Below, piece by piece: positions 34,329 to 42,855 of a stretch of 44,310 nt of DNA. Position 1 is the first letter of the stretch, and each line of letters begins with the position of its first letter. The notes below the pieces were generated by a model. That model was given only the letters and a program-made list of their open reading frames with translations, had not been told where the DNA came from and made no database searches. Source of the DNA: Vulcanimicrobiota bacterium (GTDB taxonomy: Bacteria > Vulcanimicrobiota > Vulcanimicrobiia > Vulcanimicrobiales > Vulcanimicrobiaceae); assembly GCA_019241305.1 (NCBI GenBank), contig JAFAXE010000161.1, positions 1 through 44,310 on the forward strand, written 5' to 3'. The translations under genes were made by a program, and so were the position numbers.

Positions 34329-35360
34329 GTGCTCCGCATTGCCGTTGTGGGCCTCGGTTATTGGGGTCCCAATCTCTTACGAAATATCGTCAATTCCCGT
34401 CAATGGCACCTCGAAGCGGCGGTCGACCGAGACCCGGCGCGGGTTGCCAGTGCGCTACGGTCATTCCCCGTACAGCGCGGCGCCTTTTCGATCGAAGACG
34501 TCATCGACGACGTCGACGCAGTTGCCATAGCAACACCGTCGGAGACGCACGCTGACCTCGTCCGGATGGCGCTGCAAGCCGGCAAACACGTGCTCGTCGA
34601 AAAACCCTTGGCCGACGATACGGCGACCGCCTGGGACCTCGTCGCTGAAGCGGAACGCCGCAGGCTCGTGCTCGCGGTCGACCACACCTTCCTCTACACG
34701 GGTTCCGCCGAGTATCTGCACGACGCGATTGCACGCGGCGACCTCGGCCGCGTCTACGGCATCGACTCGGTTCGCGTCAACTTGGGATTGTATCAGCGCT
34801 TCGCCAGCGTCTACGTCGATCTGGCATCGCACGACATCTCGATTTTCAACTACCTGCTCGGAGAAGCGCCGTCCCACGTCGCGGCCACCAGTTTGCGGTT
34901 GCTGGACGAGTCGTTCAGCGATGTGGCCTATATCACGCTGCGCTATCCTTCCGGAATTTACGGCCACATCCACGTCAGCTGGCTTTCACCGGTGAAAGCG
35001 CGCCGCATGACGATCGCCGGCTCGCAAAAAATGGCTGTTTGGGACGACGTTGAGCCTTCGGAAAAAATCCGCATCTATGACAAGGGAGCCGACCTCGCGC
35101 GAGATGAGGAAGCGCGCGCTGCTCGGCTGGTTTCGTACCGCGCCGGTGACGTCTTCGCACCCGCGCTGGACACCCGCGAAGCGCTCGGCAAGTTGGTCGA
35201 CGCTTTTGCAGCGGCGATTCAGAAAGGCGACTCCCTGCGTTCGAGCGGCCGCGACGGCGCAGGCGTCGTCGGTACGCTGAACGCCATCGATGCATCCGTT
35301 GCGGCCGGCGGGGGCTTTGTACCGGTTAAGGGTCCCCCGACCTTACAACGAACACCGTGA
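34329..35360 (+). CDS. Gfo/Idh/MocA-family oxidoreductase
   Basis: This 343-residue NAD(P)-dependent sugar dehydrogenase has the Rossmann motif RIAVVGLGYWGPNLLRN at the N-terminus. The family lysine lies in HVLVEKPLADD, and SHDIS near residue 175 supplies the conserved histidine-aspartate pair. Similar enzymes such as WlbA/WbpB oxidise nucleotide-sugar C3 before transamination by a DegT aminotransferase, and one lies at 41309. GTG 34329 is chosen because the residues after it align with the family N-terminus; the open frame upstream overlaps the GNAT gene. It begins the glycan locus. Confidence 0.9.
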   Translation: MLRIAVVGLGYWGPNLLRNIVNSRQWHLEAAVDRDPARVASALRSFPVQRGAFSIEDVIDDVDAVAIATPSETHADLVRMALQAGKHVLVEKPLADDTATAWDLVAEAERRRLVLAVDHTFLYTGSAEYLHDAIARGDLGRVYGIDSVRVNLGLYQRFASVYVDLASHDISIFNYLLGEAPSHVAATSLRLLDESFSDVAYITLRYPSGIYGHIHVSWLSPVKARRMTIAGSQKMAVWDDVEPSEKIRIYDKGADLARDEEARAARLVSYRAGDVFAPALDTREALGKLVDAFAAAIQKGDSLRSSGRDGAGVVGTLNAIDASVAAGGGFVPVKGPPTLQRTP

Positions 35361-35425
35361 GTCCGTATCTCCATCGTCGCCGCGCAGGGCCAAACCCTGC
35401 GAACCGGCGCGATCGCGCATCGTGA

Positions 35426-36487
35426 ATGTCGTTTCATAACACCGTCGCGGCTCCCAGCGAGGAAGCCGGCGCGGCCGTACGACCCCTAATGTCCATCGTC
35501 ATTCCAGTCTACGAGACGGAAGAGAGCCTTGACCGGCTTCTTCGAGAACTTGCAGCTCTCTCACCGCGGATGCCGGTTACGATGGAGGCCGTTTTCGTCG
35601 TCGACGGCAGCACCGACCGCAGTCTGGAGATCTTGCGGACACGTCTTCCGCAAGCGCCATACCCGTGGCAGTTATTGTCGTTGAGCCGTAACTTCGGCTC
35701 ATGGGCGGCGGCGACGGCAGGGCTTCAACAGGGACGCGGCGACTACTTCGCGACCCTCGCTGCCGATTTGCAAGAGCCCCCCGACCTGATGATCCGCTTC
35801 GCAGAAACGCTCGCATCAGGGCGCGCCGACATCGTCATTGCGCATCGCCAAAGCCGCAGCGACCCGTGGCTCACGCGCATTTCCAGCAACATATTTTGGG
35901 CCGCTTACCGCAGGCTGGTCGTTAAGGACATCCCTCCGGGAGGCGCCGACGTCTTCGCCGTCACGCGCGAGGTCCGCGACGTTCTCATCAATTTCCGCGA
36001 ATCCAGCACCAGTCTACTCGCCTTGCTTTTTTGGATCGGATTCCGGCGCAGCTTCGTTTCGTACGTGAGAGCGCCGCGCCTTGAGGGCAAGAGTGCTTGG
36101 ACACTTCCGAAGAAACTGCGGCTGGCGGCCAATAGCGTTCTCAACTTTTCCGATCTGCCCTTACAGTTGCTGCTCTTCATGGGCGGACTTGGAATGGGAA
36201 CTGCCGTCGTGTACGGCACCATCGTGCTGCTGGCAAAGTTGCTCGGAAGGGTTGACGTTCCCGGCTACGCCGCCCTTATCGTTGCGATTACATTTTTCGG
36301 CGGGCTGACCAGCATGGGTTTGGGTATCATCGGTCAATATCTCTGGCTCGTGCTTCAAAACGTTCGCCACCGTCCGAACTACATTATCGCGGAAAACAAA
36401 GCATCGGACCTCTTCGCGAGCGTGCGGGCGGACTCGTCTCTTGGCGAGCCACAAATCGGCCAGAGGTCGGTTGTTACGACTCAGTAG
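35426..36487 (+). CDS. GT2 glycosyltransferase (DPM1/ArnC-like, two C-terminal helices)
   Basis: This 353-residue glycosyltransferase has an N-terminal GT-A domain. Evidence is SIVIPVYETEESLDRLL, DGSTD, and ADLQEPP as the DXD-like metal/nucleotide site. Two membrane helices follow near residues 245-330. This is the architecture of polyprenyl-phosphate glycosyltransferases (DPM1, ArnC, GtrB), which charge undecaprenyl phosphate with a sugar at the inner membrane. The sugar is not determinable. ATG 35426 starts about 20 residues before the domain. Its 3' end probably overlaps the flippase gene. Confidence 0.87.
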   Translation: MSFHNTVAAPSEEAGAAVRPLMSIVIPVYETEESLDRLLRELAALSPRMPVTMEAVFVVDGSTDRSLEILRTRLPQAPYPWQLLSLSRNFGSWAAATAGLQQGRGDYFATLAADLQEPPDLMIRFAETLASGRADIVIAHRQSRSDPWLTRISSNIFWAAYRRLVVKDIPPGGADVFAVTREVRDVLINFRESSTSLLALLFWIGFRRSFVSYVRAPRLEGKSAWTLPKKLRLAANSVLNFSDLPLQLLLFMGGLGMGTAVVYGTIVLLAKLLGRVDVPGYAALIVAITFFGGLTSMGLGIIGQYLWLVLQNVRHRPNYIIAENKASDLFASVRADSSLGEPQIGQRSVVTTQ

Positions 36488-37778
36488 GCTGGTCTCAGAG
36501 CCGTCCGGCCGAGTCGATGCCAGACCTGCCACCAGTGTGTTTCGGCAGAGCGCGGTTGTTTTTGCCGGCTCGACCGCGCTCAGCATCGGCGGTTTCGTAT
36601 TCCATGCCATAGCCAGCCGCCTGCTCGGCGTTGCTACGTACGGAACGCTCTATACGCTCATTTCCTTGAACACGTTGGCGTCGCTTCCGGGCGCCGTCTT
36701 GAATCCGGTGGTGTCGCGTTTTGCCGCCGAGTTTCGCGCGGTTCAGAACGCCGGTCATCTGCGTGGCCTCGTCGCAGATCTTTGGCGTTTATGCGTCTTC
36801 GTGGGGAGCGTGTACGTTGCGTTCGCCGTTCTGCTCGCGGCTCCGGCGGTTTGGTATCTCGGGTTGCCCGCCTGGGGCTTGCCGATCGTCGGCCTCATTG
36901 CGGCGGCGACCTTCGCACTGATGGTCCTTCGAGGTTTCGCTCAAGGAATGCACGACTTCGGCAGCTATGCGTATTCTTCGGCGGTCGAGGGCGTCACGAA
37001 AGTGCTAGCGCTAGCGGTTTTCGCCGCCGTGGGCATGAGGCTGTTCGCCGGAACGCTGGGTTTTCTCGTCGGCACGTTGTGCGGCGTTGCGATGGTGGCG
37101 TGGAGTACCATGCAACGCACGAGCAGGATCGCGCCCGTCACTCCCAGCTACGACTGGTCCCGGATCGCTCTTTCCAGCATGGGCGCCGCGGCAATGATCG
37201 TAGCAACGAACTGCATGGGTTCGCTCGACGTCGTGTTGGTCCGGCACTTTTTTTCGGCACGAGACGCCGGACTCTACTCGGCGGCATCGCTCGGTGGAAG
37301 AGCGGTCCTGTATCTCGTGAACTTCGCTCCGCTCGTCATGCTGCCAAGCGTGACCGACCGATTCGCTCGAGGCGCTCGGACCCGGCGTCCCTTTTGGGAG
37401 AGTTTCGGATTGCTCTTAGCACTCGCGCTCTGTGCGGTGCTCGGCCTTCAAATCGCGGGGGCTCAGCTGCTTCACGCTCTCGTCGGTCACGCATTTGATG
37501 CATCCCTGCCGCTCCTCTTGCCCTACGGTCTTGCGATGATGCTCCTGGCCGCGACGAATTTGATCGCCTCGTATGGCGTCGCCACCCACCGTCTGGGCTT
37601 CGCCGGACCTCTTGTGGTGGGAACGCTGGCAACGCTCGGGGTGATCGCCTCCGTGCATCCTTCGTTGCTGGCAGTAACCCGCGAGTTGCTTATAGGAAAT
37701 GCAGTCATCTGTTTGCTCGTGGCGGGAGCGCTCGTTTTTCAGCGAAAACCGCGCCGAGCGGTTATGGCCCGTACTTGA
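36471..37778 (+). CDS. Polysaccharide flippase-like membrane protein (Wzx/MATE-type)
   Basis: This 435-residue protein has about 12 membrane segments and belongs to the MOP exporter superfamily. The N-terminal block SIGGFVFHAIASRLLGVATYGTLYTLIS corresponds to the conserved first helix pair of polysaccharide flippases. It would move undecaprenyl-linked sugar units across the membrane. The start is unresolved. TTG 36471 has AGAGG upstream and overlaps the previous gene; GTG 36537 would begin closer to the first helix; TTG 36441 is also open. It is 16 bases from the next start signal cluster. Confidence 0.8.
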   Translation: MLRLSRLVSEPSGRVDARPATSVFRQSAVVFAGSTALSIGGFVFHAIASRLLGVATYGTLYTLISLNTLASLPGAVLNPVVSRFAAEFRAVQNAGHLRGLVADLWRLCVFVGSVYVAFAVLLAAPAVWYLGLPAWGLPIVGLIAAATFALMVLRGFAQGMHDFGSYAYSSAVEGVTKVLALAVFAAVGMRLFAGTLGFLVGTLCGVAMVAWSTMQRTSRIAPVTPSYDWSRIALSSMGAAAMIVATNCMGSLDVVLVRHFFSARDAGLYSAASLGGRAVLYLVNFAPLVMLPSVTDRFARGARTRRPFWESFGLLLALALCAVLGLQIAGAQLLHALVGHAFDASLPLLLPYGLAMMLLAATNLIASYGVATHRLGFAGPLVVGTLATLGVIASVHPSLLAVTRELLIGNAVICLLVAGALVFQRKPRRAVMART

Positions 37779-37784
37779 AGGAGG
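37778..37784 (+). promoter_or_regulatory. Strong Shine-Dalgarno deciding a TTG start
   Basis: AAGGAGG ends ten bases before TTG 37795 and shares its first base with the TGA stop of the flippase gene. It is the best ribosome binding site in the window and fixes the epimerase start despite the rare TTG codon. Confidence 0.8.
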
Positions 37785-37794
37785 ATCACGGTTT

Positions 37795-38793
37795 TTGGCA
37801 GCTCGATCAGTATTGGTAACGGGTGGGGCAGGCTTCATCGGCTCACACATCGTCGAACATTTGGTACGCGACGGCCACGCCGTCACGGTTTTCGACAATC
37901 TCTCGAGCGGCTTGCGTGAAAATGTAGCCGCGGTAGAAAACGACATCGAATTCATCGAGGGCGATATCCTCGACCAAGTCGCCCTCGGTAAGGCCGCCCA
38001 GGGCAAAGATGTGATTTCTCATCAGGCGGCGCAGCTCGAGATTACCAAATGTCTCGAAGACCCGCTCGGTGATCTCAACACGAACCTGGTGGGTACGCTG
38101 AACGTGTTGGAAGCGGCACGCGAAAGCGGTGTGGAACGCATGATCAACGCCTCGTCCGCGTGCATCTATGGGCAAGCTGTCGCTCCGCCTGTCCGCGAGG
38201 ACGAACACCCCCACAACCCCAATTGGTCGTACGGCGCGAGTAAGCTTGCAGCCGAAAAGTATGCGCAGGTATTCTCCGCAGATTACGGCTTTCCGGTTTT
38301 TTCTCTGCGTTACGGAATCGTTTATGGCCCCCGAGAGTGGTACGGTCGAGTGCTCACCATGTTCTTGAAGCGAGCCGCCTCCGGCCTCCCTCCCGTCGTC
38401 TTTGGAGCCGGCGAGCAACGGCGCGATTTCGTCTTCGTCCGCGATCTCGTGGACGTGCATCGCGCCTGTATGGAGACGCAGCTCAAAGGCGCGACGTCGC
38501 TCAACGTCGGTACAGGGGTTGCAACATCGGTCGTGGATCTCGCGACGCTGGTATGCGATGTCACAGGGATCAAAGATGCACCAATCCGTGAGGACGTCTC
38601 CCCAGGTGAGCGCTCGTCGCTACTGGACGGACGGCTTCGCTTGCCGTCGGAACTCGGCGTCATGCACCTGTCCCCCGACAAGACGGAGCGTCTGCTTAAC
38701 GTGCGGCCCTCGACGCCGCTACGAGACGGCATCGTCAAGGAATGGGAGTGGCTTCTCCACAACCCCGACCGATGGGACGCCCTGCACATTTAA
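37795..38793 (+). CDS. NAD-dependent nucleotide-sugar epimerase/dehydratase
   Basis: This 332-residue extended short-chain dehydrogenase has the cofactor motif LVTGGAGFIGSH. The catalytic residues are the Ser block SSACIYG and YGASK (Tyr and Lys). A substrate-loop region contains VFGAGEQRRDFVFVRDLVDVH. The pattern resembles UDP-GlcNAc/UDP-Glc C4-epimerases of surface glycan loci, but 4,6-dehydratases share the fold and cannot be excluded. The start is TTG 37795, supported by the AAGGAGG site. It follows the flippase stop by 16 bases. Confidence 0.9.
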   Translation: MAARSVLVTGGAGFIGSHIVEHLVRDGHAVTVFDNLSSGLRENVAAVENDIEFIEGDILDQVALGKAAQGKDVISHQAAQLEITKCLEDPLGDLNTNLVGTLNVLEAARESGVERMINASSACIYGQAVAPPVREDEHPHNPNWSYGASKLAAEKYAQVFSADYGFPVFSLRYGIVYGPREWYGRVLTMFLKRAASGLPPVVFGAGEQRRDFVFVRDLVDVHRACMETQLKGATSLNVGTGVATSVVDLATLVCDVTGIKDAPIREDVSPGERSSLLDGRLRLPSELGVMHLSPDKTERLLNVRPSTPLRDGIVKEWEWLLHNPDRWDALHI

Positions 38794-38800
38794 CGAAGAG

Positions 38801-39616
38801 ATGGCGATGGAACGAGCTGCCGACAGGACCACGATGAAGACGACGGCCGATGGGTTTGGCATCAGCACGTATCCATCTTCGCCCGACTATTTGCAATCCG
38901 CGGACGAGCTCGCTGAATTACTGGCTTCCTCCCCTATACCGCGGAAAGAAGCAATCGAGCAGTGCCTGCTCTATGCCAGTCCTTCATCGCTCCGGCGCTT
39001 TTTGTATCTTGACAGGCTGTACCGCAAGATCCTGGATATTCCGGGAGCTGTCATGCTTTTCGGCGTCCGCTGGGGACGCGATTTGGCCGCTTTTCAAGCG
39101 TTTCAGCAGGTCTACGAGCCGATGAACTACGCGCGTCGAATCATCGGGTTCGACACCTTTTCGGGATTTCCGTCGGTTTCGAGCAAAGACGGTGCCGACG
39201 AAAGCATACGGACGGGGGCTTACGGTGTTACCGCCTCCTTCGAGGAGCATCTCCGACGCGTGCTCGCCACCAAACGGCAACTAGGAACTTTTTCACATAT
39301 GGAGCGTATCGAGATACACAAGGGTGACGCGGTCGAACGGCTGCAATCGTATCTCTCCGATCATGTGGAAACCGTCGTTGCGCTCGCGTATTTCGATCTC
39401 GATCTCTACGAGCCCACCAAGGCTTGCGCTAAACTGCTCCTACCTTTTTATGCACGCGGCGCCGTGGTGGCCTTTGACGAATTCATTCATCCCGTCCATC
39501 CCGGCGAAACCACGGCCGCCCGAGAGGTTTTCGGGACGAACGCCGCCTTTAGGCGCATTCCGAACTTTGGCCCCGGTCACTCCGGTTACGTCGTCTTCGA
39601 AGCAACCTCACGATAA
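38801..39616 (+). CDS. TylF/MycF-like sugar O-methyltransferase
   Basis: This 271-residue protein follows the TylF pattern. IIGFDTFSGFP is the acidic strand after motif I, FDLDLYEPTKACAKLLLPF carries metal-ligand-type acids, and VAFDEF lies further on. Motif I is unusual: MLFGVRWGRDL replaces the usual EVGVWRGGS, losing the acidic residue and one glycine. Methylation of a sugar hydroxyl in the locus product is the likely role if the enzyme is active. The start is ATG 38801 or ATG 38807; both are close to GAAGAG. It ends in convergence with the phosphatase gene, overlapping by nine bases. Confidence 0.8.
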   Translation: MAMERAADRTTMKTTADGFGISTYPSSPDYLQSADELAELLASSPIPRKEAIEQCLLYASPSSLRRFLYLDRLYRKILDIPGAVMLFGVRWGRDLAAFQAFQQVYEPMNYARRIIGFDTFSGFPSVSSKDGADESIRTGAYGVTASFEEHLRRVLATKRQLGTFSHMERIEIHKGDAVERLQSYLSDHVETVVALAYFDLDLYEPTKACAKLLLPFYARGAVVAFDEFIHPVHPGETTAAREVFGTNAAFRRIPNFGPGHSGYVVFEATSR

Positions 39617-40147
39617 GCGCACAGCCCTAAACTCGCCCGGTTCGAGCGGCCTCACGTCCCGCGAGGCAAGCCGCTGTCCGCGCAGGAGACGCTCGATGAC
39701 GCCGAGGCTTCCGCGGTGGGCGATGACGAGCGTCGGCGTCGCGTTTCCCCTCAGCTCCTCGACCAGCGGAGTCACGCGTTCGGCGACGTCCGCAAAACTC
39801 TCGCCGCCGCGCGGCCGGAAATTGACGGGATCTCGCGCGCGCTCCGCGACTCCGCGCGGGTCGTGCACCTCCAGCCACGATAGCGTCCTGCCCTCCCACT
39901 CACCAAAGTCGATCTCGCGCAACGCCTCTTCTATCCGATACGGAACGCGCGGTGCGATGATCGAGCGCGATTCCTGCGCACGTCGCGCCGGACTGACTAC
40001 ACAGCGGTCGAGTACGACGTCTCGCAGCGCGTCGCGCACGCCTTCGCACTGAATTCTCCCAGCAGCGCTGAGCGGCGGATCGCTTCGCGACAAGAAGACC
40101 CCGCGCTCGTTCCCTTCGGTCGCGCCGTGCCGGCACAGGACGATCAT
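39608..40147 (-). CDS. Histidine phosphatase family protein
   Basis: This 179-residue phosphatase of the phosphoglycerate mutase/CobC superfamily has RHGATEGN with the phosphate-accepting His at residue 7, SPARRAQES as the second arginine block, and AHRGSLG as the second histidine motif. It lies 21 bases after the ATP-grasp gene on the same strand, inside the glycan locus. It might therefore act on a sugar phosphate, but alpha-ribazole phosphatase or an unrelated role is possible. Confidence 0.85.
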   Translation of the reverse strand: MIVLCRHGATEGNERGVFLSRSDPPLSAAGRIQCEGVRDALRDVVLDRCVVSPARRAQESRSIIAPRVPYRIEEALREIDFGEWEGRTLSWLEVHDPRGVAERARDPVNFRPRGGESFADVAERVTPLVEELRGNATPTLVIAHRGSLGVIERLLRGQRLASRDVRPLEPGEFRAVRLS

Positions 40148-40168
40148 CGCGAGTTTGCGTTCGGCTCG

Positions 40169-41149
40169 CTACAGACCCGTCCCGCGCCACGTCGCGCCGT
40201 CGGTATCTTCGAATACCTCGCTCCAGTACCGCAACATCGTCACACCGGGCCGATGCCGCCCACGCAAATCGGGAATCGGTCTTCCTTCCACGCAGTCGAG
40301 CAGCAACGAGGCGAAGTTGATCCCGGCAGCGGTCGTCAACGCGAGCGTACCAGAAAATCGCGGGTTCATTTCGATGATGGAAAAGGCTCCGTCCGTCTGT
40401 AACATCCCTTGCACGTTGGCGGGCCCCACGATCCCGCTCTTTTCGACCACCGTCGCGGCGATCGACTCGATGTGCGGATCGTGAAAGGTTCTCCCCTTCA
40501 CCGAGACGCCGGCCTTGATCGCAATGCGTTCGCGCGGGACCGCGCTCACGACGCGGCCGCTCTCGGCGGCGAAGCAATCGACGGTGAATTCACGGCCTTC
40601 CAGAAGACCCTGCACGACCAAGTCGGAGCGGCCGTGGGCCGCCTCGTGCAAACTGGCCGCACTCTCTACCTTCACCGCGCCGACGGAGCCCGAGCCGTGC
40701 CGCGGCTTGAGGTACGCGGGAAAGTCGCGGTAATTCAAATCGGTTGAATATTCGACCGTTGGTGCGCCGGGCAAGCCGTGCCGCTCCAAAAAATGCGCGA
40801 ACGCCAGCTTGTCCCCGATCGTGAGCACGACATCCCGCGGAGGGACCCACAGCCGGCAGCCGATCTCGGTGAACCTTTCGCGAACCGCGTCCAGGGGCAA
40901 GAACTCGCGCTCGACGATGAGCGGAATGAAGAGCTCGATGCGCAAACGGCGCGCAGCCTCGACATATTCGCGCGCCGCGTTCGGCGACGTCGCCGGCGGC
41001 AAGAGCACGAATTCGTCGACGAAGGCTTTCGTAGCATTGAGCGCATCCATGTCCGCGATCGCAATCAAGCTGGCACGACCGTCTTCCCTCAGCGCCTTCA
41101 CGACGGACTGAGCGGTCACGGTGCCGCCTGCTGAAATCATTACCCGCAT
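40169..41149 (-). CDS. ATP-grasp enzyme (CarB/PylC-like)
   Basis: This 326-residue ATP-grasp ligase has an N-terminal Rossmann-like domain (MRVMISAGGTVTAQSVVKAL). Nucleotide-binding follows with YLKPRHGSGSVGAVKV (lid loop), and EMNPRFSGTLAL carries the catalytic metal acids. Family members join a carboxylate to an amine via an acyl phosphate; in capsule or O-antigen loci they modify sugars. The substrate is unknown here. ATG 41149 is favoured by GAAGAGG eight bases upstream (41158-41164). The frame is open to a GTG at 41170. Confidence 0.85.
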   Translation of the reverse strand: MRVMISAGGTVTAQSVVKALREDGRASLIAIADMDALNATKAFVDEFVLLPPATSPNAAREYVEAARRLRIELFIPLIVEREFLPLDAVRERFTEIGCRLWVPPRDVVLTIGDKLAFAHFLERHGLPGAPTVEYSTDLNYRDFPAYLKPRHGSGSVGAVKVESAASLHEAAHGRSDLVVQGLLEGREFTVDCFAAESGRVVSAVPRERIAIKAGVSVKGRTFHDPHIESIAATVVEKSGIVGPANVQGMLQTDGAFSIIEMNPRFSGTLALTTAAGINFASLLLDCVEGRPIPDLRGRHRPGVTMLRYWSEVFEDTDGATWRGTGL

Positions 41150-41277
41150 GGGTTGCGCCTCTTCACGCACTCACCGGCGCGCTCCGCCCGCGACACTACG
41201 ACATTCGTCGCTTCTACGGCCACGGTTCGGGCGACGCCCAGGACCCAGACCGCGGTAGCACAGAACAGTGACGGCAC
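41140..41277 (-). CDS. Possible 45-residue leader ORF, low confidence
   Basis: GTG 41277 is preceded by AGGAG four bases upstream. The frame ends at a TAA inside the first codons of the ATP-grasp gene, with 10 bases overlap. The translation has a hydrophobic middle (ATAVWVLGVA). It could be a coupled leader peptide, or chance in a GC-rich spacer, since no homologous protein is recognised. Confidence 0.2.
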   Translation of the reverse strand: MPSLFCATAVWVLGVARTVAVEATNVVVSRAERAGECVKRRNPCG

Positions 41278-41308
41278 ACCACTCCTGTAACCAGAAACGA
41301 GCGCGCGC

Positions 41309-42433
41309 GTGACCGTCCCCTTCGTCGACCTCAAACGCCAGTTCCGAACGATCGAACCGGAGATTCGTCCCGCAATCGAAGGCGTGCTGGAGTCGTGCGC
41401 ATTTATCATGGGGCCGGAGATGCGAGCGTTCGAACAGGAATTCGCTCGCTATTGCGACGTCCGTCACTGCGTGGGAGTCGCCTCCGGTACTGCGGCGATC
41501 GAGTTGGCATTGCGTGCACTCGATATCGGACCGGGAGATGAGGTGATCATCCCCGCGAACACGTACGTAGCCTCCGCTTTGGCGGTCACCGCTACGGGCG
41601 CATCGGTCGTGCTCGTCGACGTCGATCCCGTTTCCGCGAACATCGATGCTGACGTGCTCGAGCGTGCGTTCACGCCCCGAACGAAGGCGATCATGCCCGT
41701 GCACCTCTACGGGCGTCCCGCCGACATGGAGAGCATCCTCGCGGTCGCGCGCCGGCACGGCTGTTTCGTCGTTGAAGATGCGGCGCAAGCACATGGCGCT
41801 CGTTACCGCGACCGCCTCGCAGGCGGACTCGCCGACATCGCATGCTTCAGTTTCTATCCCGGAAAGAACCTCGGCGCCTACGGTGACGGTGGCGCCGTGA
41901 CGACGAACGATCCGGCGCTCTACGATCGGCTCATCTTGCTACGCGACTTCGGGCAACGGCGCAAGTACGAGCATCTCATCAAGGGCACGAACTCCCGCCT
42001 CGACACGCTGCAAGCCGCGGTCTTGAGCGTCAAGTTGCGGCACTTGGATCGCTGGAACGCACGTCGCCGCGAGGCGGCGCAGCTATACAACGAACTGCTG
42101 CGCGAGCTTCCCGACGTGGCGGTTCCGGATATTTCGAAGGAGTGCGAGTCGGTTTTTCATCTCTACGTCATCGAGGTTCCGGACCGCTCGAACGTCATCG
42201 AGGCGCTCGAAGGAGCAGGCGTGCAGTACGGAATCCACTACCCGATACCGATTCACCGTCAACCCGCGTACACCGAACTTGCAAGCGGGTCGTTCCCCGT
42301 CACCGAACGCCGCGCCGAGCGAATTCTGTCGCTCCCGATGTTCGGCGAAATCACCGACGACGAGATTCGTTATACGAGCTCGGTCATCGCTCGGGCGGTA
42401 GACCGGAAGCCCGCTCCCGTGGGAGCGCGCTGA
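41309..42433 (+). CDS. DegT/DnrJ/EryC1/StrS-family sugar aminotransferase
   Basis: This 374-residue PLP enzyme transfers an amino group to a keto-nucleotide sugar. The PLP lysine is Lys186 in SFYPGKNLGAYGDGG, and Asp157 lies in EDAAQAHGA. The N-terminal PFVDLKRQF and the block IHYPIPIHRQPAY are the usual family signatures. The resulting amino sugar would enter the surface glycan. Together with the Gfo/Idh dehydrogenase at 34329 this suggests synthesis of a 3-amino or similar sugar, though the two are 6 kb apart. GTG 41309 is the start, with no strong ribosome binding site. Confidence 0.94.
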   Translation: MTVPFVDLKRQFRTIEPEIRPAIEGVLESCAFIMGPEMRAFEQEFARYCDVRHCVGVASGTAAIELALRALDIGPGDEVIIPANTYVASALAVTATGASVVLVDVDPVSANIDADVLERAFTPRTKAIMPVHLYGRPADMESILAVARRHGCFVVEDAAQAHGARYRDRLAGGLADIACFSFYPGKNLGAYGDGGAVTTNDPALYDRLILLRDFGQRRKYEHLIKGTNSRLDTLQAAVLSVKLRHLDRWNARRREAAQLYNELLRELPDVAVPDISKECESVFHLYVIEVPDRSNVIEALEGAGVQYGIHYPIPIHRQPAYTELASGSFPVTERRAERILSLPMFGEITDDEIRYTSSVIARAVDRKPAPVGAR

Positions 42434-42438
42434 GCCCC

Positions 42439-42855
42439 TTAGTGTGAAGCGAGCGCGATGCGGGCGTTCGCAAAATCGATCGCGGATTGCTCCCGCGCGT
42501 ACTCGGCGCTCTGTGGCGTCAGCCCGCGCTGACGCTCCTCGGCTGCCTGTAACTCTTTGCGGGCCACATCGACGTCGATTTCCTCACGACGGAGTGCCGC
42601 GTCGGTCAGGACGGTAACGCGGTCCGGGAGCGCCTGCAAAAAGCCTTCGCTCGTTGCGAATTCGAGCCGCTTCGTCTCACCTGCGGCGACCACGTTGGCG
42701 CGAAGAATCCCGGGACGCAGCGCCGTGAGGAACGGCGCATGCGACGCGAGGATGCCCTCTTCGCCTTCCGTGCCAACGCCGATGACGAGCTCAGCATCGC
42801 CTTCGAACGCGACCTGCGTCGGCGTGATGAGTTTGAATGGTACGGTTTTCGCCAT
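42439..42855 (-). CDS. atpC: ATP synthase epsilon subunit
   Basis: This 138-residue epsilon subunit couples the rotor to the catalytic head and can inhibit ATP hydrolysis. The N-terminal beta-barrel includes LITPTQVAFEGDAELVIGVGTEGEEGILASHAPFLTAL. The C-terminal two-helix domain (about residues 90-138) is intact. The ATG at 42855 has no Shine-Dalgarno. The start lies downstream of an unusual 333-bp gap after atpD, and codons 2-7 (through the first base of codon 7) are perfectly complementary to a segment in that gap. It converges on the DegT gene with five bases between stops. Confidence 0.96.
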   Translation of the reverse strand: MAKTVPFKLITPTQVAFEGDAELVIGVGTEGEEGILASHAPFLTALRPGILRANVVAAGETKRLEFATSEGFLQALPDRVTVLTDAALRREEIDVDVARKELQAAEERQRGLTPQSAEYAREQSAIDFANARIALASH

